Origin: Pomphorhynchus laevis
Lineage: Eukaryota > Acanthocephala > Palaeacanthocephala > Echinorhynchida > Pomphorhynchidae
Assembly: GCA_012934845.2 (NCBI GenBank)
Contig: WNNJ02001160.1
Location: forward strand, 172,504-236,503
Reading direction: 5' to 3'
Length of the DNA stretch: 64,000 nt
A model generated the notes under the pieces. The model had not been told where the DNA came from, did not search any database, and saw nothing but the letters and a program-made list of their open reading frames with translations. A program made the position numbers and the translations under genes. This document shows, piece after piece, positions 11,770 to 21,829 of the stretch; position 1 is the first letter of the stretch, and every line of letters begins with the position of its first letter.

Positions 11770-14700
11770 AAAACATACAAGAATGTGTCCAAAAGTAAAG
11801 AACTAAAGAATTCAAAAATCCAATCATAAGCTAAGTTATTTCTCTTTAATTCGAATCTTCCGGCTTTCGTGACATCTCTTCTGTTGATCGAAAATGATCG
11901 TGAATAGGTTTTCCATATGTAGAGCGTGGCGCTCTTAAACAGGCAGATGCAGCACGAGCTAAGACAAATGAAATTTTCTCTCGTATATTTTTTATTATTT
12001 GAGGATATGGGAGTTCGCGTTTTGAGCTTAATTTTGACGCTATTTGCTTCATTATCCTATTAGATTCCTGACTTGATCCTCCTGAAGACGAAAAAATTAA
12101 CGGACTGAAATGCGCCTGTTCTAAACTTAAAATTCGCTCTCCATACTTCGAAATTTTTCGTTTTTCATGGTATTCAAAGTCAGCCTTACACTCAGTTCGG
12201 GAGTTAGAGGGAGCATGTACATTAAATATTGCGACATCCAAAAATGTCCGCTCAAACCGGCTTCCGAATAGTCCACTACATACAACATCCAGACGCGCTT
12301 CTTTCGATATGCTTGTGCTATTGTTGTTAAAACGATAATCAGATGGAACGGTTGCTAATACTGGTTCAACCTCCACGCCACTGCATATCCCGCTTAAGAG
12401 ATGAGAAAATATATCCCTTACTTCATTATGCCTGATAGATGGTAGCGCTCCGGTCTTGCACGAAAATGCATGATTGATAGTCATTTCTGAAGAACATATG
12501 CATTTTTTATTTTCTAATGCTCGCAAAGACCATCCATAGCGACCTGCTAATGCATCGCTAAACTCATTGTTTGTAAGCCGAAACCCCTCGTGACGTAGAG
12601 GTAGGGAAGATAGCCACGATGAAGCTCCCTTGTAACTAGCATGTGCCAATATCTTAAAGTAATCCGATGGTAGAGATTTTAGTATTAATTCTTTCCTCGA
12701 TTTGGCTACATTTAATCTCATGTATGAAATATTTCTAGCTGTTTGAGTTTGAACATCCCTCAGGTTTTCTCCCGTATATCCGTCTCGATAGGTTTCGTAC
12801 ATTCTACGAGAATAATCGTACTCCAAGTCAGCGATGTATTCCGGATCAACTATCCCAATGCCCCCTAACTTGAACGGTAGAGTTAATAATTCTTTATGTG
12901 CTTGTTCAATTTTCGCTTGTGTGATTGACTCAATAAAACCGCTATACAATAGGTTTTTAAGACAACTAGTGACATCCGTGCACATTGGTACTGTTCTGTA
13001 AGTATATATCCATTTCCATTGCACAGAGTGTATTAACCCGGAATAAGCAGTTTGTCGATCAATTTTACTAACTTCAACTAATCTTTCAAGTGTGGATGCC
13101 CAGGATGTTACCCTGGTTTTTATAATATCCAAAACATCAGCTTCTGCTCCAATGGGAGTTCCGAGTACTTCGATATCACGCTCACTTATTTTACAGTCAG
13201 AGAAGTTGCTAGTGTCGAATTCATGTTCCTTGTGTATTAGCAGCTGTGTCTTTAGTGGATTAACGTAATATCCAAATTTTGGGCCTATTGTTTTTAGTAT
13301 TTCCCAGGCTCTAGATAAATCAGCGCTAGGACCGACAAAGTTTGCATCGTCTGCGTACCATCGTTGAATCACGGATGGTAAACATTTTTGAATATGAAGG
13401 ATGAGTGGTAGAGTCGAAACGGCAAATGCAGCCATGGCCAAAGGGTCACCTTGAGTGAAACCCTCTTTTGAAAATATCGGATCACTACCAGTAAACATTG
13501 TTGATGATTTTATGTATAAGTTCACTAGTATTGTTTCAAGAGACGGACAAATGAATTTTATGTTTGCTAATGTTAGACGTCGATTTACGGAATTAAAAGC
13601 GTTTGTTGCATCCACGGCCAGTAAGCCAAAGTCAACCCGAGAGTGAAAGGAATCTGATAAGGAATAAACAGCGAATTCTATTCCGCTTCTCTGTGATGCG
13701 CACAATTGCACAGTTCCCATTACATCCTGAATATGTCCTCTAATTTTTCCTAAAACGACTTTGCTAATTATCCGTCGTTCCACTTGTCCCACGCCAATTG
13801 GTCGTATACCTGCAGTCTTTTTTAAAGCTATAAGTCTACTCGCTACAAACGCACGCAAACTGTTAGGATTGATATGCTCCGAAGCTAATCGTATTGCAAA
13901 TTCCGCTAGTGATGTTGCCAATTTCTTAGAGTGGATACCGAATCCAGTTAACATTCTCTTCCACATTATTGCATTTAAGCCTGAAGGTCCAGCGCCACCT
14001 TGAGTTCTCCTTGCTGCTGCTATGATTTCGTCTGTATCTATAGAATAAAATATGACTGGATGATGACTAGTTACTCCCTCAACAAATTCCGATAGAATAG
14101 CACTCTGATCTATTTCAGCAGGGTAAGGGTGTAATTCTGCTAGCTTCTCTATTACAGTATTTGTACCAACTTTCGAATCGGGAGAAAGAATGGGTGAATC
14201 GTCTTTAAATTCTAGAAGTCTGGTTGCTGAAGCTACACATCCATTCTCCATTAGCCGAATGTAGTTTTTATGCCAATCAATCTTCTTTGTTTTCACATTG
14301 CAATGGGATGTTGTCTGCAACATCAATGCTTCTTCATATACACTTATAAAGTCTTCCGCTTTCCAACTCTTTAAACGACGTTCAATGGTCTTTCTAGTGT
14401 AAGAGATCTTACGCGTTGGGATTTTTTGAAGGATACACTGTGAGAAAACCGTTGCTTTCATCAATGAGATTTGGCCATCATCTTTGTCATTTGCTATTAA
14501 ATTGTAATAAGAAGAAAGAATATCTATAAATTCGTTACTCGCCGTACATATAGGAAGTTGCATGAGGTTGGGGCGCCAATTACATACCTTATAATATATG
14601 TATTCAATAGAAATACTGGGTGTCGTTATATTACTTACTGCCCTTGCCCGTGCTGTTGTATCGTTGTTTCGAAATGTAGATAAGGAATCTATTGAATGAA

Positions 14701-15100
14701 CTTGGTCGTTGAATATGCTAGTCGGATCTGTTTGTGTAGAATTTCGACATTGGATAGAATTCACATTTATAGACTCCGAATTGGGGAGTATATTTTTAAT
14801 TCGATTACGACAGCCTGGTGCTCTGCAATTCACACACGGGCTTGATTTTTTCGCACATCGACACCCACGACAAATGGCCGCTGCGCCGTTGCAATTACAA
14901 CATCGTATTTCATCTGTTGGTTTTCCGCGAACCATTCTGCGTACTCCGGGATGTACCCTGGACGTACGACTTTGAAATTGTATGTGTGTTAAAGTTGTTT
15001 GTTTAATCACTTGAGATTTGGAATGTATTGGAATCAATATCGGCTGTTGTTGTAATTTGTGTAAGTAGTTAATAGATATCAAGATAGTTTAAACCAAAAA
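11770..15100 (-). mobile_element. RLE-type LINE, family C, long copy C1
   Basis: A non-LTR element with one long intact frame and a short 3' UTR ending near 11770. It lacks an APE domain and instead has a C-terminal CCHC knuckle plus restriction-like endonuclease, the layout of R2/R4/NeSL/Utopia-type LINEs, which often insert at fixed target sites. Its last ~730 bases are repeated in opposite orientation at 17885-18640. No target-site duplication was resolved. Confidence 0.8.
11846..15082 (-). CDS. Family C LINE ORF: Cys-rich N-terminus, RT, CCHC, RLE (1078 codons)
   Basis: Residues 61-91 form a Cys cluster (CCNCNG, CRGCRC, CVNCRAPGC), probably a nucleic-acid-binding knuckle. The RT spans about 360-650: RPIGVGQVERRI, DATNAFNSVNRR (motif A), FTQGDPLAMAAFA (motif B) and RWYADDANFVG (motif C), all intact. 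A CxC...H...C knuckle (CICSSEMTINHAFSC) precedes the RLE: ARLDVV, FLDVAIFN, and YHEKRKISKYGE with its KxxKY-like end. The Met at residue 50 (MVRGKP, base 14935) is the more likely start, because the distant copy at 60742 begins MTRGKP at the same place. No stops or frameshifts, so the copy may be recently active. The clade (NeSL/Utopia versus R4) is not settled. Confidence 0.85.
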   Translation of the reverse strand: MISINYLHKLQQQPILIPIHSKSQVIKQTTLTHIQFQSRTSRVHPGVRRMVRGKPTDEIRCCNCNGAAAICRGCRCAKKSSPCVNCRAPGCRNRIKNILPNSESINVNSIQCRNSTQTDPTSIFNDQVHSIDSLSTFRNNDTTARARAVSNITTPSISIEYIYYKVCNWRPNLMQLPICTASNEFIDILSSYYNLIANDKDDGQISLMKATVFSQCILQKIPTRKISYTRKTIERRLKSWKAEDFISVYEEALMLQTTSHCNVKTKKIDWHKNYIRLMENGCVASATRLLEFKDDSPILSPDSKVGTNTVIEKLAELHPYPAEIDQSAILSEFVEGVTSHHPVIFYSIDTDEIIAAARRTQGGAGPSGLNAIMWKRMLTGFGIHSKKLATSLAEFAIRLASEHINPNSLRAFVASRLIALKKTAGIRPIGVGQVERRIISKVVLGKIRGHIQDVMGTVQLCASQRSGIEFAVYSLSDSFHSRVDFGLLAVDATNAFNSVNRRLTLANIKFICPSLETILVNLYIKSSTMFTGSDPIFSKEGFTQGDPLAMAAFAVSTLPLILHIQKCLPSVIQRWYADDANFVGPSADLSRAWEILKTIGPKFGYYVNPLKTQLLIHKEHEFDTSNFSDCKISERDIEVLGTPIGAEADVLDIIKTRVTSWASTLERLVEVSKIDRQTAYSGLIHSVQWKWIYTYRTVPMCTDVTSCLKNLLYSGFIESITQAKIEQAHKELLTLPFKLGGIGIVDPEYIADLEYDYSRRMYETYRDGYTGENLRDVQTQTARNISYMRLNVAKSRKELILKSLPSDYFKILAHASYKGASSWLSSLPLRHEGFRLTNNEFSDALAGRYGWSLRALENKKCICSSEMTINHAFSCKTGALPSIRHNEVRDIFSHLLSGICSGVEVEPVLATVPSDYRFNNNSTSISKEARLDVVCSGLFGSRFERTFLDVAIFNVHAPSNSRTECKADFEYHEKRKISKYGERILSLEQAHFSPLIFSSSGGSSQESNRIMKQIASKLSSKRELPYPQIIKNIREKISFVLARAASACLRAPRSTYGKPIHDHFRSTEEMSRKPEDSN

Positions 15101-15149
15101 AGCTGATTTTTCTTGAAATTTTCCTTCTTCTTGTTGAATTTTGTAAGTA

Positions 15150-15500
15150 GTTTATTAAACACCAAGAAAGTTCAAATGTATGTTATTTATTGTATGTTAT
15201 TTATTGTATGTTATTTATTGTATGTTATTTATTGTATGTTATTTTATCTCAAACTTTTTTTTAAGCTCCGGCTGTTGAATACTAATAATAATAAAAATAT
15301 TTACTGCCTGTTATATACATGTTAATACTTCAATAGAAATTTAGGCAGGTGTGCGGATTATCAGGATCTGTGTAGTTTGTCAATATTCAAAATATCAATA
15401 TTCAAAATATTCAATATTCAAAATAATTTAATATTCAAAATAATTAGTTTGTCAATATTCAAAATATTCTGTTTGTCGAAATAATAATAATAATAATATT
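15150..15500. repeat. AT-rich short tandem repeats
   Basis: Two simple tracts lie between two family C elements: about five copies of the 14-mer TATGTTATTTATTG (15176-15245), and clustered copies of CAATATTCAAAATA (15376-15470), followed by (AAT)n at 15480-15497. The latter could be an expanded tail of the neighbouring LINE. Confidence 0.75.
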
Positions 15501-15509
15501 TTTTTAAAC

Positions 15510-17880
15510 GAAAAAACGATTTTATTTGACAAAGACACTGCAAAATCATAACAAAAGTAACAATGAAAAAAATTTATCTGAGACACCATGAGCTAGCCCG
15601 CACGAGAGCTATTCCAATGGAACGTCTGAATCGGCTAATCACGTCACTGTAACGGCACTCTCTTCTCACCGCTACGTCTTTTGCTAAGCGTTTTACCAAC
15701 TGTTCTGCATCATCCCCTAATCCACCTTGTATTGAAAAATAACTGGTATAAAAGCTGCTCTCTCGATCTTGGATATCCGTTCGGAGTACTTAGCCTTTTT
15801 TCGATTCTCGTTATAACTGAACGCTGATCGTGGAGTCATTGTGGCATAGGAACGAGCATGTGTATTGAATACAGAAATGTCCAGGTAGGACCGCTCAGAC
15901 GGGACGCCAAACAACCCCGAACACAAGACGTCAAGACGTGCATTGCGATCTAGTGTAGTGGAAGAAGAATCGAATTGAATAGTTGGATCAATGGGAGAAA
16001 GCAGTGGCTCAGTTGTAGTTGATGAACACACCTCTGAAGTTAATTTGGCGAAAATGTCTCTGATCACATTGTTCCTTACTATTGATTTCCCTCCGCATTT
16101 GCAAGATAATGAATGAACAACACTAAGAACTTCCCCACATACACATTTGCCTGAAGTATTTAAAATTTGCCACCCATATCTGACAGAGAGACCATCGGAA
16201 AATTCTTGATTGCTTAAGCGAAACTTAGCATCATCACTAGGGCGTGCAGATAGCCACGTTGACGCGCCCTTTCGAGCGGCATGCTTTAAAATTACCTGTT
16301 CGCAGTCGTCCACGGTATTTAACAGTGACGATAATTTTTCGGCAGCCCGGAGATTCTTTAGTTTTCTAATTTCAACTATTGACTGTTTCTGGATGGTATC
16401 AATGTCGCCTCCGAGACCTAACTCAAATAAGGGCTTACATAGCAAAGAAGAATATTCCCATTCAGATTTGGTATTCTCATATGGATTTGATATCCCCAAA
16501 CCTCCCATTGAGAAAGGCAGACTTGCTACATCGCGCCAACACTTCTGTAAATTAAAACCGGTTATTTTGGGGATTATTTTATTCTGTATGAAATCTTCAA
16601 GTGAAGAAAACCATTCACATTCACACTTACATGTTCTTTGTACATGAGTCCACTTATTTTGCACTGCTGCTGAAAATGCTAAGAACGCTAACTGCCGTGA
16701 ATCGCTAGAGACTTCACATAACCTATCGAGCAATTTTAACCAGCGAGTTACTTGTGTTATTACCCAATCTTTTTCGAACGAACCAAAACCTATGGGAGCT
16801 CCTAAAAGTTCTACACCATTAGATACGACATGAACCCCTAAGCTGGCAAGTGAATCACATTCAAGGATAATGTTGGCGTTAACCAGAGCTGTACACTTGT
16901 TGACATTAACATGAAATCCGTATTCCGGTCCTATATATTGCAACGATTTAAAAAAATCATAAACATTCCCCGGTGAACCAACACATGATACATCGTCTGC
17001 ATACCAACGCTGTTTTATTTGAGGATGCAAAGCGCCTAATCTATGTATTAATGGTATCGTTGCTGCCGCAAATGCTACCATTGCCAAAGGGTCGCCTTGC
17101 GTGAAACCTTCCTTTGATAACAGATAATCATCGTCAATGGCTAAGATTGGATCTAAACTATACGTATTATGCAGGAATCGTGCTAAAGTAGGGCATATCT
17201 TTTCTATATTGAGGAGAGCTAATTTCCTATTAATTCTATTAAAAGCATTATGTGCATCAATTAAAAGTAAACATGACGAGGTCGAATTAGCAAAGGTTTC
17301 ACGCATATCTCGCACAACGAATTCGACACCTCCCTTTTGACCTGCACAAAGTTGTGAATTACCCGCAATTGACTTAATGAAAGGAGAAATGACATTTAAA
17401 ATCGTTTTAGCCATTATGCGCCTATATGCCTCACCTATTCCGATCGGTCGAACACCAGGATTTTTATCAAGGGCAATGAGCCGACTAGCGATTAACGCTT
17501 CTGTTGAATGTTTTGGAACTCTATTACTAGCAATTCGCCTTGTCAGGTCTGCCAACGTAGAGGCCAACTGTAATGAATCCCTATCAAATGAGGTTAGCAT
17601 TTGCCGCCATGATAAAGCATTAACACCCGAAGGACCCGCAGCGCCTGTAGTGCGCTTAGCACTAAGTTGAATTGCAGCTGCATCTATCGTATCGAAAAAA
17701 GAGGGATGAAAGTTATCACATTCCATGTCGATCTCCGATAATAAGGCGTCCTCACTAATTACAGCTGCATGTGGATGCTTCGCTTCAAGAATAGACTTAA
17801 CCGATTCGTTGCCGATATAATCATTTGGACTCAAAGTTTTATTGACAGAACCGTTTTCCAGAATTCTTACTGCAGAAAGA
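15510..17880 (-). mobile_element. RLE-type LINE, family C, second copy C2
   Basis: A distinct subfamily of the same LINE as C1 (similar RT and RLE layout, clearly diverged). The coding frame is open at its 5' edge as far as about 17877 (it reads SAVRILENGSVNKTLSPNDY before the first ATG), where it abuts an inverted fragment of C1 type. So the 5' part, including the Cys-rich region, is missing. Confidence 0.8.
15717..17834 (-). CDS. Family C LINE ORF, RT plus RLE, 5'-truncated
   Basis: 705 codons with RT motifs RPIGIGEAYRRI, LLLIDAHNAFNRINRKL (motif A), FTQGDPLAMVAFA (motif B) and RWYADDVSCVG (motif C), a CVCGEVLSVVHSLSC knuckle, and RLE residues ARLDVLCSG, YLDISVFN and NENRKKAKYSER. At about 15735 the frame shifts: the C-terminal ~50 residues (LGDDAEQLVKRLAKDVAVRR onwards, to about 15585) are read in another frame and match the C1 C-terminus. 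So this copy is 5'-truncated and carries one frameshift near its end. Confidence 0.85.
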   Translation of the reverse strand: MSPNDYIGNESVKSILEAKHPHAAVISEDALLSEIDMECDNFHPSFFDTIDAAAIQLSAKRTTGAAGPSGVNALSWRQMLTSFDRDSLQLASTLADLTRRIASNRVPKHSTEALIASRLIALDKNPGVRPIGIGEAYRRIMAKTILNVISPFIKSIAGNSQLCAGQKGGVEFVVRDMRETFANSTSSCLLLIDAHNAFNRINRKLALLNIEKICPTLARFLHNTYSLDPILAIDDDYLLSKEGFTQGDPLAMVAFAAATIPLIHRLGALHPQIKQRWYADDVSCVGSPGNVYDFFKSLQYIGPEYGFHVNVNKCTALVNANIILECDSLASLGVHVVSNGVELLGAPIGFGSFEKDWVITQVTRWLKLLDRLCEVSSDSRQLAFLAFSAAVQNKWTHVQRTCKCECEWFSSLEDFIQNKIIPKITGFNLQKCWRDVASLPFSMGGLGISNPYENTKSEWEYSSLLCKPLFELGLGGDIDTIQKQSIVEIRKLKNLRAAEKLSSLLNTVDDCEQVILKHAARKGASTWLSARPSDDAKFRLSNQEFSDGLSVRYGWQILNTSGKCVCGEVLSVVHSLSCKCGGKSIVRNNVIRDIFAKLTSEVCSSTTTEPLLSPIDPTIQFDSSSTTLDRNARLDVLCSGLFGVPSERSYLDISVFNTHARSYATMTPRSAFSYNENRKKAKYSERISKIERAAFIPVIFQYKVD

Positions 17881-18645
17881 TAAAAAATTCATATGTTCTT
17901 CAGAAATGACTATCAATCATGCATTTTCGTGCAAAACCGAAGCGCTACCATCTATTAGGCATAATAAAGTAAGGGATATATTTTATCACCTCTTAAGCGG
18001 GATATGCAGTGGCGTGGAGGTTGAACCAGTATTAGCACCCGTACCATCTGATTATCGTTTTAATAACAATAGCACAAGCGTATCGAAAGAAGCGCGTCTG
18101 GATGTTGTATGTAGTGGACTATTCGGAAGCCGGTTTGAGCGAACATTTTTGGATGTCGCGATATTTAATGTGCATGATCCCTCTAACTCCCGAACTGAGT
18201 GTAATGCTGACTTTGAATACCATGAAAAACGGAAAATATCGAAGTATGGAGATCGAATTTCAAGTTTAGAACATGCGCATTTCAGTCCATTAATTTTTTC
18301 GTCTTTGGGAGGATCAAGTCAGGAATCTAATAGGATAATGAAGTAAATAGCCTCAAAATAAAGCTCAAAACGCGAACTCCCATATCCTCAAATAATAAAA
18401 AATATAAGAGAGAAAATTTCATATGCCTTAAATCGTGCTGAATCTGCCAGTTTAAGAGCGCCACGCTCTACATATGAAAAACATGTTCACGATCATTTTC
18501 GATCAACAGGAGAGATATCACGAAAGCCGGAAGATGCAAATTATATATAGAGAAATAACTGAGCTTATGATTGGAGTTTTGAATTATTTATTTTAGATTC
18601 ATTCTTGTATGTTTTACGAAAATAAAATTTCTTCTTTAAAAAAGT
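17880..18645 (+). mobile_element. Family C LINE, 3' fragment C3 (inverted relative to C1)
   Basis: Plus-strand copy of the last part of C1, with the RLE (17906-18346), C-terminal tail and 3' UTR. Nucleotide identity to 11770-12500 is very high by eye, but the frame is closed by stops after 18345. Together with C1 it makes a long inverted repeat around C2. Its 5' edge (17880) coincides with the 5' edge of C2, a breakpoint shared by two truncated elements. Confidence 0.8.
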
Positions 18646-19085
18646 TTAACCTAATGCCCATTTGCCGGAAACACTTTATATTACTTTGAAATTTTTTTTT
18701 CTTAAAAGAATCAATGGACAACAAAGATTTTGTTATTATTATCAGTGGGCAACGTTTTTTATACATGCTCAATTCAACGCTGAACGGAAGCCATAATCGT
18801 CATTCGAATATAACGAAAATCGCAAGAAAGCAAAGTACTATGAAAGAGTTTCGACAATCGAGCATGCTTTGTTCACGCCACTGGTTTTCTCAACATCAGT
18901 GGATTCGGAAATGAAGCAGGAGCACTCATTCGGACAATAGCATCGAAGCTTGCATATCAGTCAACAAAAACGTATTCCGACCTGGTTCTCAAGGCGAATA
19001 AAGATAGCGAGGTCGGCATCAGCTTGTCTCCAGTCACCCCGCTCCACACGTGGACATTCTATCTACATCGATCCTTAAGCGCGGG
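18645..19085 (+). mobile_element. Family C LINE, decayed RLE fragment C4
   Basis: Around 18790-18900 the plus strand encodes SFEYNENRKKAKYYERVSTI and EHALFTPLVFS, the RLE C-terminus of the C2 subfamily, then a decayed tail to about 19060. Upstream and downstream are only short frames. It is a truncated, broken remnant. Confidence 0.6.
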
Positions 19086-19199
19086 TGAAACGACTGAAAT
19101 GCAGTCGAACATACTAAGTCCAAGATCTTAGGGATATTGGACTAAGATTTTTTTGATCAAGGTATACTAAGTCCAAGATCTATTAATAAGGTGACATGA

Positions 19200-21060
19200 T
19201 CAGAACAACTAACTGGATCCAAGTGATTAACGCTAGTTACAAAATTTGTCCTGGAGCAGACAAAACCAGATCAAGAAGAGAACGAGAAGTATAAGATATT
19301 CTGGTAAATCCATTGACATGTCGAGTAAGGTATAGACCATTGATTGTTTGAACTAAAACAATCGAACCAAAGTCAGAAGGCGAATTACAACTGTATGTAT
19401 TCCAATCGATTGTAGGCATGTTAAAGTCATCAACAACCAATATCGGCTTATTAGGGTTCGATAGCTGGTATAAACGTTGCACGATGCTATCAGTGCATGA
19501 AGTAGAGCTGCGGTAAACGACTACAAGTATCAAGGAGAATGGGCAGGATAATCAGATTGCTAAAAGTTCCTTTGAAGTTAGGGAGTTGTTAAAAGTTTCT
19601 AGGACACGGAACTTTATTGTGTCACGTATATATAGTAATATACCACCACCCTCTTTAGCTATTCTATTGCTGCGGCACGCAACATATCCTTTTAACAAAA
19701 TTTAATGATCGAAGATAAAAGGGTTTAGCCACGATTCCGTAAAAACTGCAATTATCGGTTGATGGTCGTGAATCAGTAATCCAATCTCATCAATTTTATT
19801 AAACACACTACGCACATTAGAGTATATAATTTGATGGGAAGCTTTATTTATTGTACATTTAGATGACGAACTCTTTTGAGTTCCCGACTTGAACAAGGCA
19901 ATAGAGCTTCTTATGAAATTTTGGTAGATGCACTTTGAAGGCATGCGGTCAGCGTCGTCGAAGCACGCTGGGAAGCAATATCTGCTGGGTTCAATAGGCT
20001 TTGCCAGCGAATGTGGAGGCGCCGCTGCACTACCTAAAAATTCTGAATTGTTAAGTTGTTTTCACCATGTGCGAGTCTTTGAGTTAGTTCCGATTTTGCC
20101 ATTGATAGACATATACGATCAACGGAATCCAGGTCTCTAAGAATACGGATGCCGGAACCTTTCAGATGAAATGAGTTACGATGTATGAGCTGCACAATTC
20201 ACATAAAGTAAACCAAATTTGAGGGGGACGAAAGGTCACGACCTAGCCGGAAGACAGCTCTGAGACGCATATCTCTCACAGTTTCATACGATGATGGATG
20301 ATCCATTTAAGACATGAAGTAAACAAAATTCGTTGGCGGACGAAAGGTCACGCCCTAGCCGGAAGACAGCTCTAAGACGCATATCTCTCACAGCTTCACA
20401 AGATGATGATCCATTTAAGACAGTCGTTTGAATAGATCGGATATGGATTAAGTCATCATCAAGTCTGACCTGATTATTTAGGGCATCAGACTCCTTAATG
20501 TTAGCAATTAAAATGTAATTGTTTCTATCACAAGCAACATTTGAACGAAGTCCGTTTGAACGACCAGTACTATGTACAAGGGCACGATTGTGCTTTTCGT
20601 GAGAAGCACTAATACAATCTACCTTAACAGGTTGCGTGTTACGAGATAGTTGGTTTATACGAATTGCAGGAGTTAATGATCTATCAAATGACCGGGTAGG
20701 CAGAGTTTTGTTGTTGTTTATAGCCGTTTCAGTCATATAACTGTTCGGTCTTACTACAAGAGGCTCACCATTGTTAACCGAGACCGTTTGTTCGCCAATA
20801 TTCATGGGCATATTTTGATCTCTTCCGGGAATATCATAACAAAAAATCGATTTGTTGCAAACAGTATATCGAACAGTATCATTTGTTTGGCTTGATAAAC
20901 GATTTGGAACAAGACGTGACACTGAATCTAGCTAAGCATATGAACTATTTGATGATGGTAGCCTGTTACCCGATAGCAACGAACATACTTGTCTCTGAAG
21001 TTTAAGAACGTTTGTCTGTAAAGTAGCTGCGCAAAATCCACCAATAAAATCTTTATCAAG
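19200..21060 (-). mobile_element. LINE-B copy, 5' half (ORF1 plus endonuclease)
   Basis: ORF1-like protein at 20922-20284 and endonuclease pieces at 19944-19702 and 19533-19237, all minus strand, homologous to the plus-strand LINE-B copy at 22.87 kb. RT is absent: the element stops at about 19200, inside the endonuclease (RSLLDLVLSAPGQIL). Loss of the 3' end is unlike normal 5' truncation and implies a later deletion or rearrangement. Confidence 0.7.
20284..20922 (-). CDS. LINE-B ORF1-like protein, partial
   Basis: About 212 codons. The C-terminal third (ILIANIKESDALNNQVRLDD followed by AVFRLGRDLSS) matches the ORF1 of the copy at 22.9-23.4 kb (VILANVRESLFENAQVRLNE, ALFRLGKRD). This pattern is typical of the RNA-binding region of LINE ORF1 proteins. 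The N-terminal part is Ser/Thr/Asn-rich without a recognised domain. The frame runs into different sequence after 20284, where a short imperfect duplication of the AGGTCACG(A/C)CCTAGCCGGAAGAC segment is seen (20236 and 20346). Confidence 0.6.
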   Translation of the reverse strand: MSRLVPNRLSSQTNDTVRYTVCNKSIFCYDIPGRDQNMPMNIGEQTVSVNNGEPLVVRPNSYMTETAINNNKTLPTRSFDRSLTPAIRINQLSRNTQPVKVDCISASHEKHNRALVHSTGRSNGLRSNVACDRNNYILIANIKESDALNNQVRLDDDLIHIRSIQTTVLNGSSSCEAVRDMRLRAVFRLGRDLSSANEFCLLHVLNGSSIIV

Positions 21061-21064
21061 GAAA

Positions 21065-21815
21065 TTGACAGATAGCCAAAATAGTGTGGATACTTCCTCG
21101 ACGCCCCGGCTTAGAACCTCCCTCCGTATCTTTTAATTCTATAATTATTCCTATCGTTGACAATCTCGTTTTCTTAGGCTTCCATTTAGACAACCGACTT
21201 TCACTTAAACCTTTCGTTAGAGATAAAGTAAGCTCATCTCCCTTGATTCTCCGTAACCTCCGTCAAATTCGTAGATTGATCGATTTCCCTTCTTTCTCAC
21301 TCTCATATCTTCTCTTCTTTTCTCAAGACTTGATTACTGTCTTAGTCTATTTTCCAGCTCACCTAAATCAATCTCTTCTTCCATTACAACGCATCGTGAA
21401 CGCAGCCGTCCGAATTGTCTTCCGTCTTCGTCGTTTTTATCATACATCCCACCAAATTTGTCTTCATGCTTTCCGCCTTGCAACTTTTCATACCCTTCTT
21501 TTTCTCAACCTTCATTTTCTCGATAATTATCGTCCTGATTACTGTTCTTGGCGTTCCCGTAATTCCCTTCTTTTACATGTCCCGAACTACTCTACCTCTT
21601 TTGACTTCCACGCATTCCTTGTGGCTGATCCTCTCTCACGGAATCCTCTGCTCATTCATATACGCAAATCAACCTCCCTACCTAGCTTCAAAGTTCAAAT
21701 TCGATCACATTTAAAGAATTTAACTAATTTATCTGACTTTCGCTGTTTTTTGATAGTTAGTGGACTTGTAAGCGTGCAGCTGGCACACATTTACCACGTT
21801 AAATAAATTATTATT
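21065..21815 (+). mobile_element. LINE-A copy, 3' RT fragment
   Basis: A 240-codon frame (21084-21806) holds the thumb and C-terminal part of the LINE-A RT (VFLGFHLDNRLSLKPFVRDK), followed by the family tail TTGTAAGCGTGCAGCTGGCA at 21767 and TTAAATAAATTATT. It is one of the better kept 3' ends and abuts the minus-strand LINE-B piece at about 21060. Confidence 0.8.
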
Positions 21816-21829
21816 AATTATTATAATAA

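Noticed and set aside
15150-15500. CRISPR-like spaced repeats
   Set aside because: The repeats are contiguous AT-rich tandem units without unique spacers, in a eukaryotic sequence.
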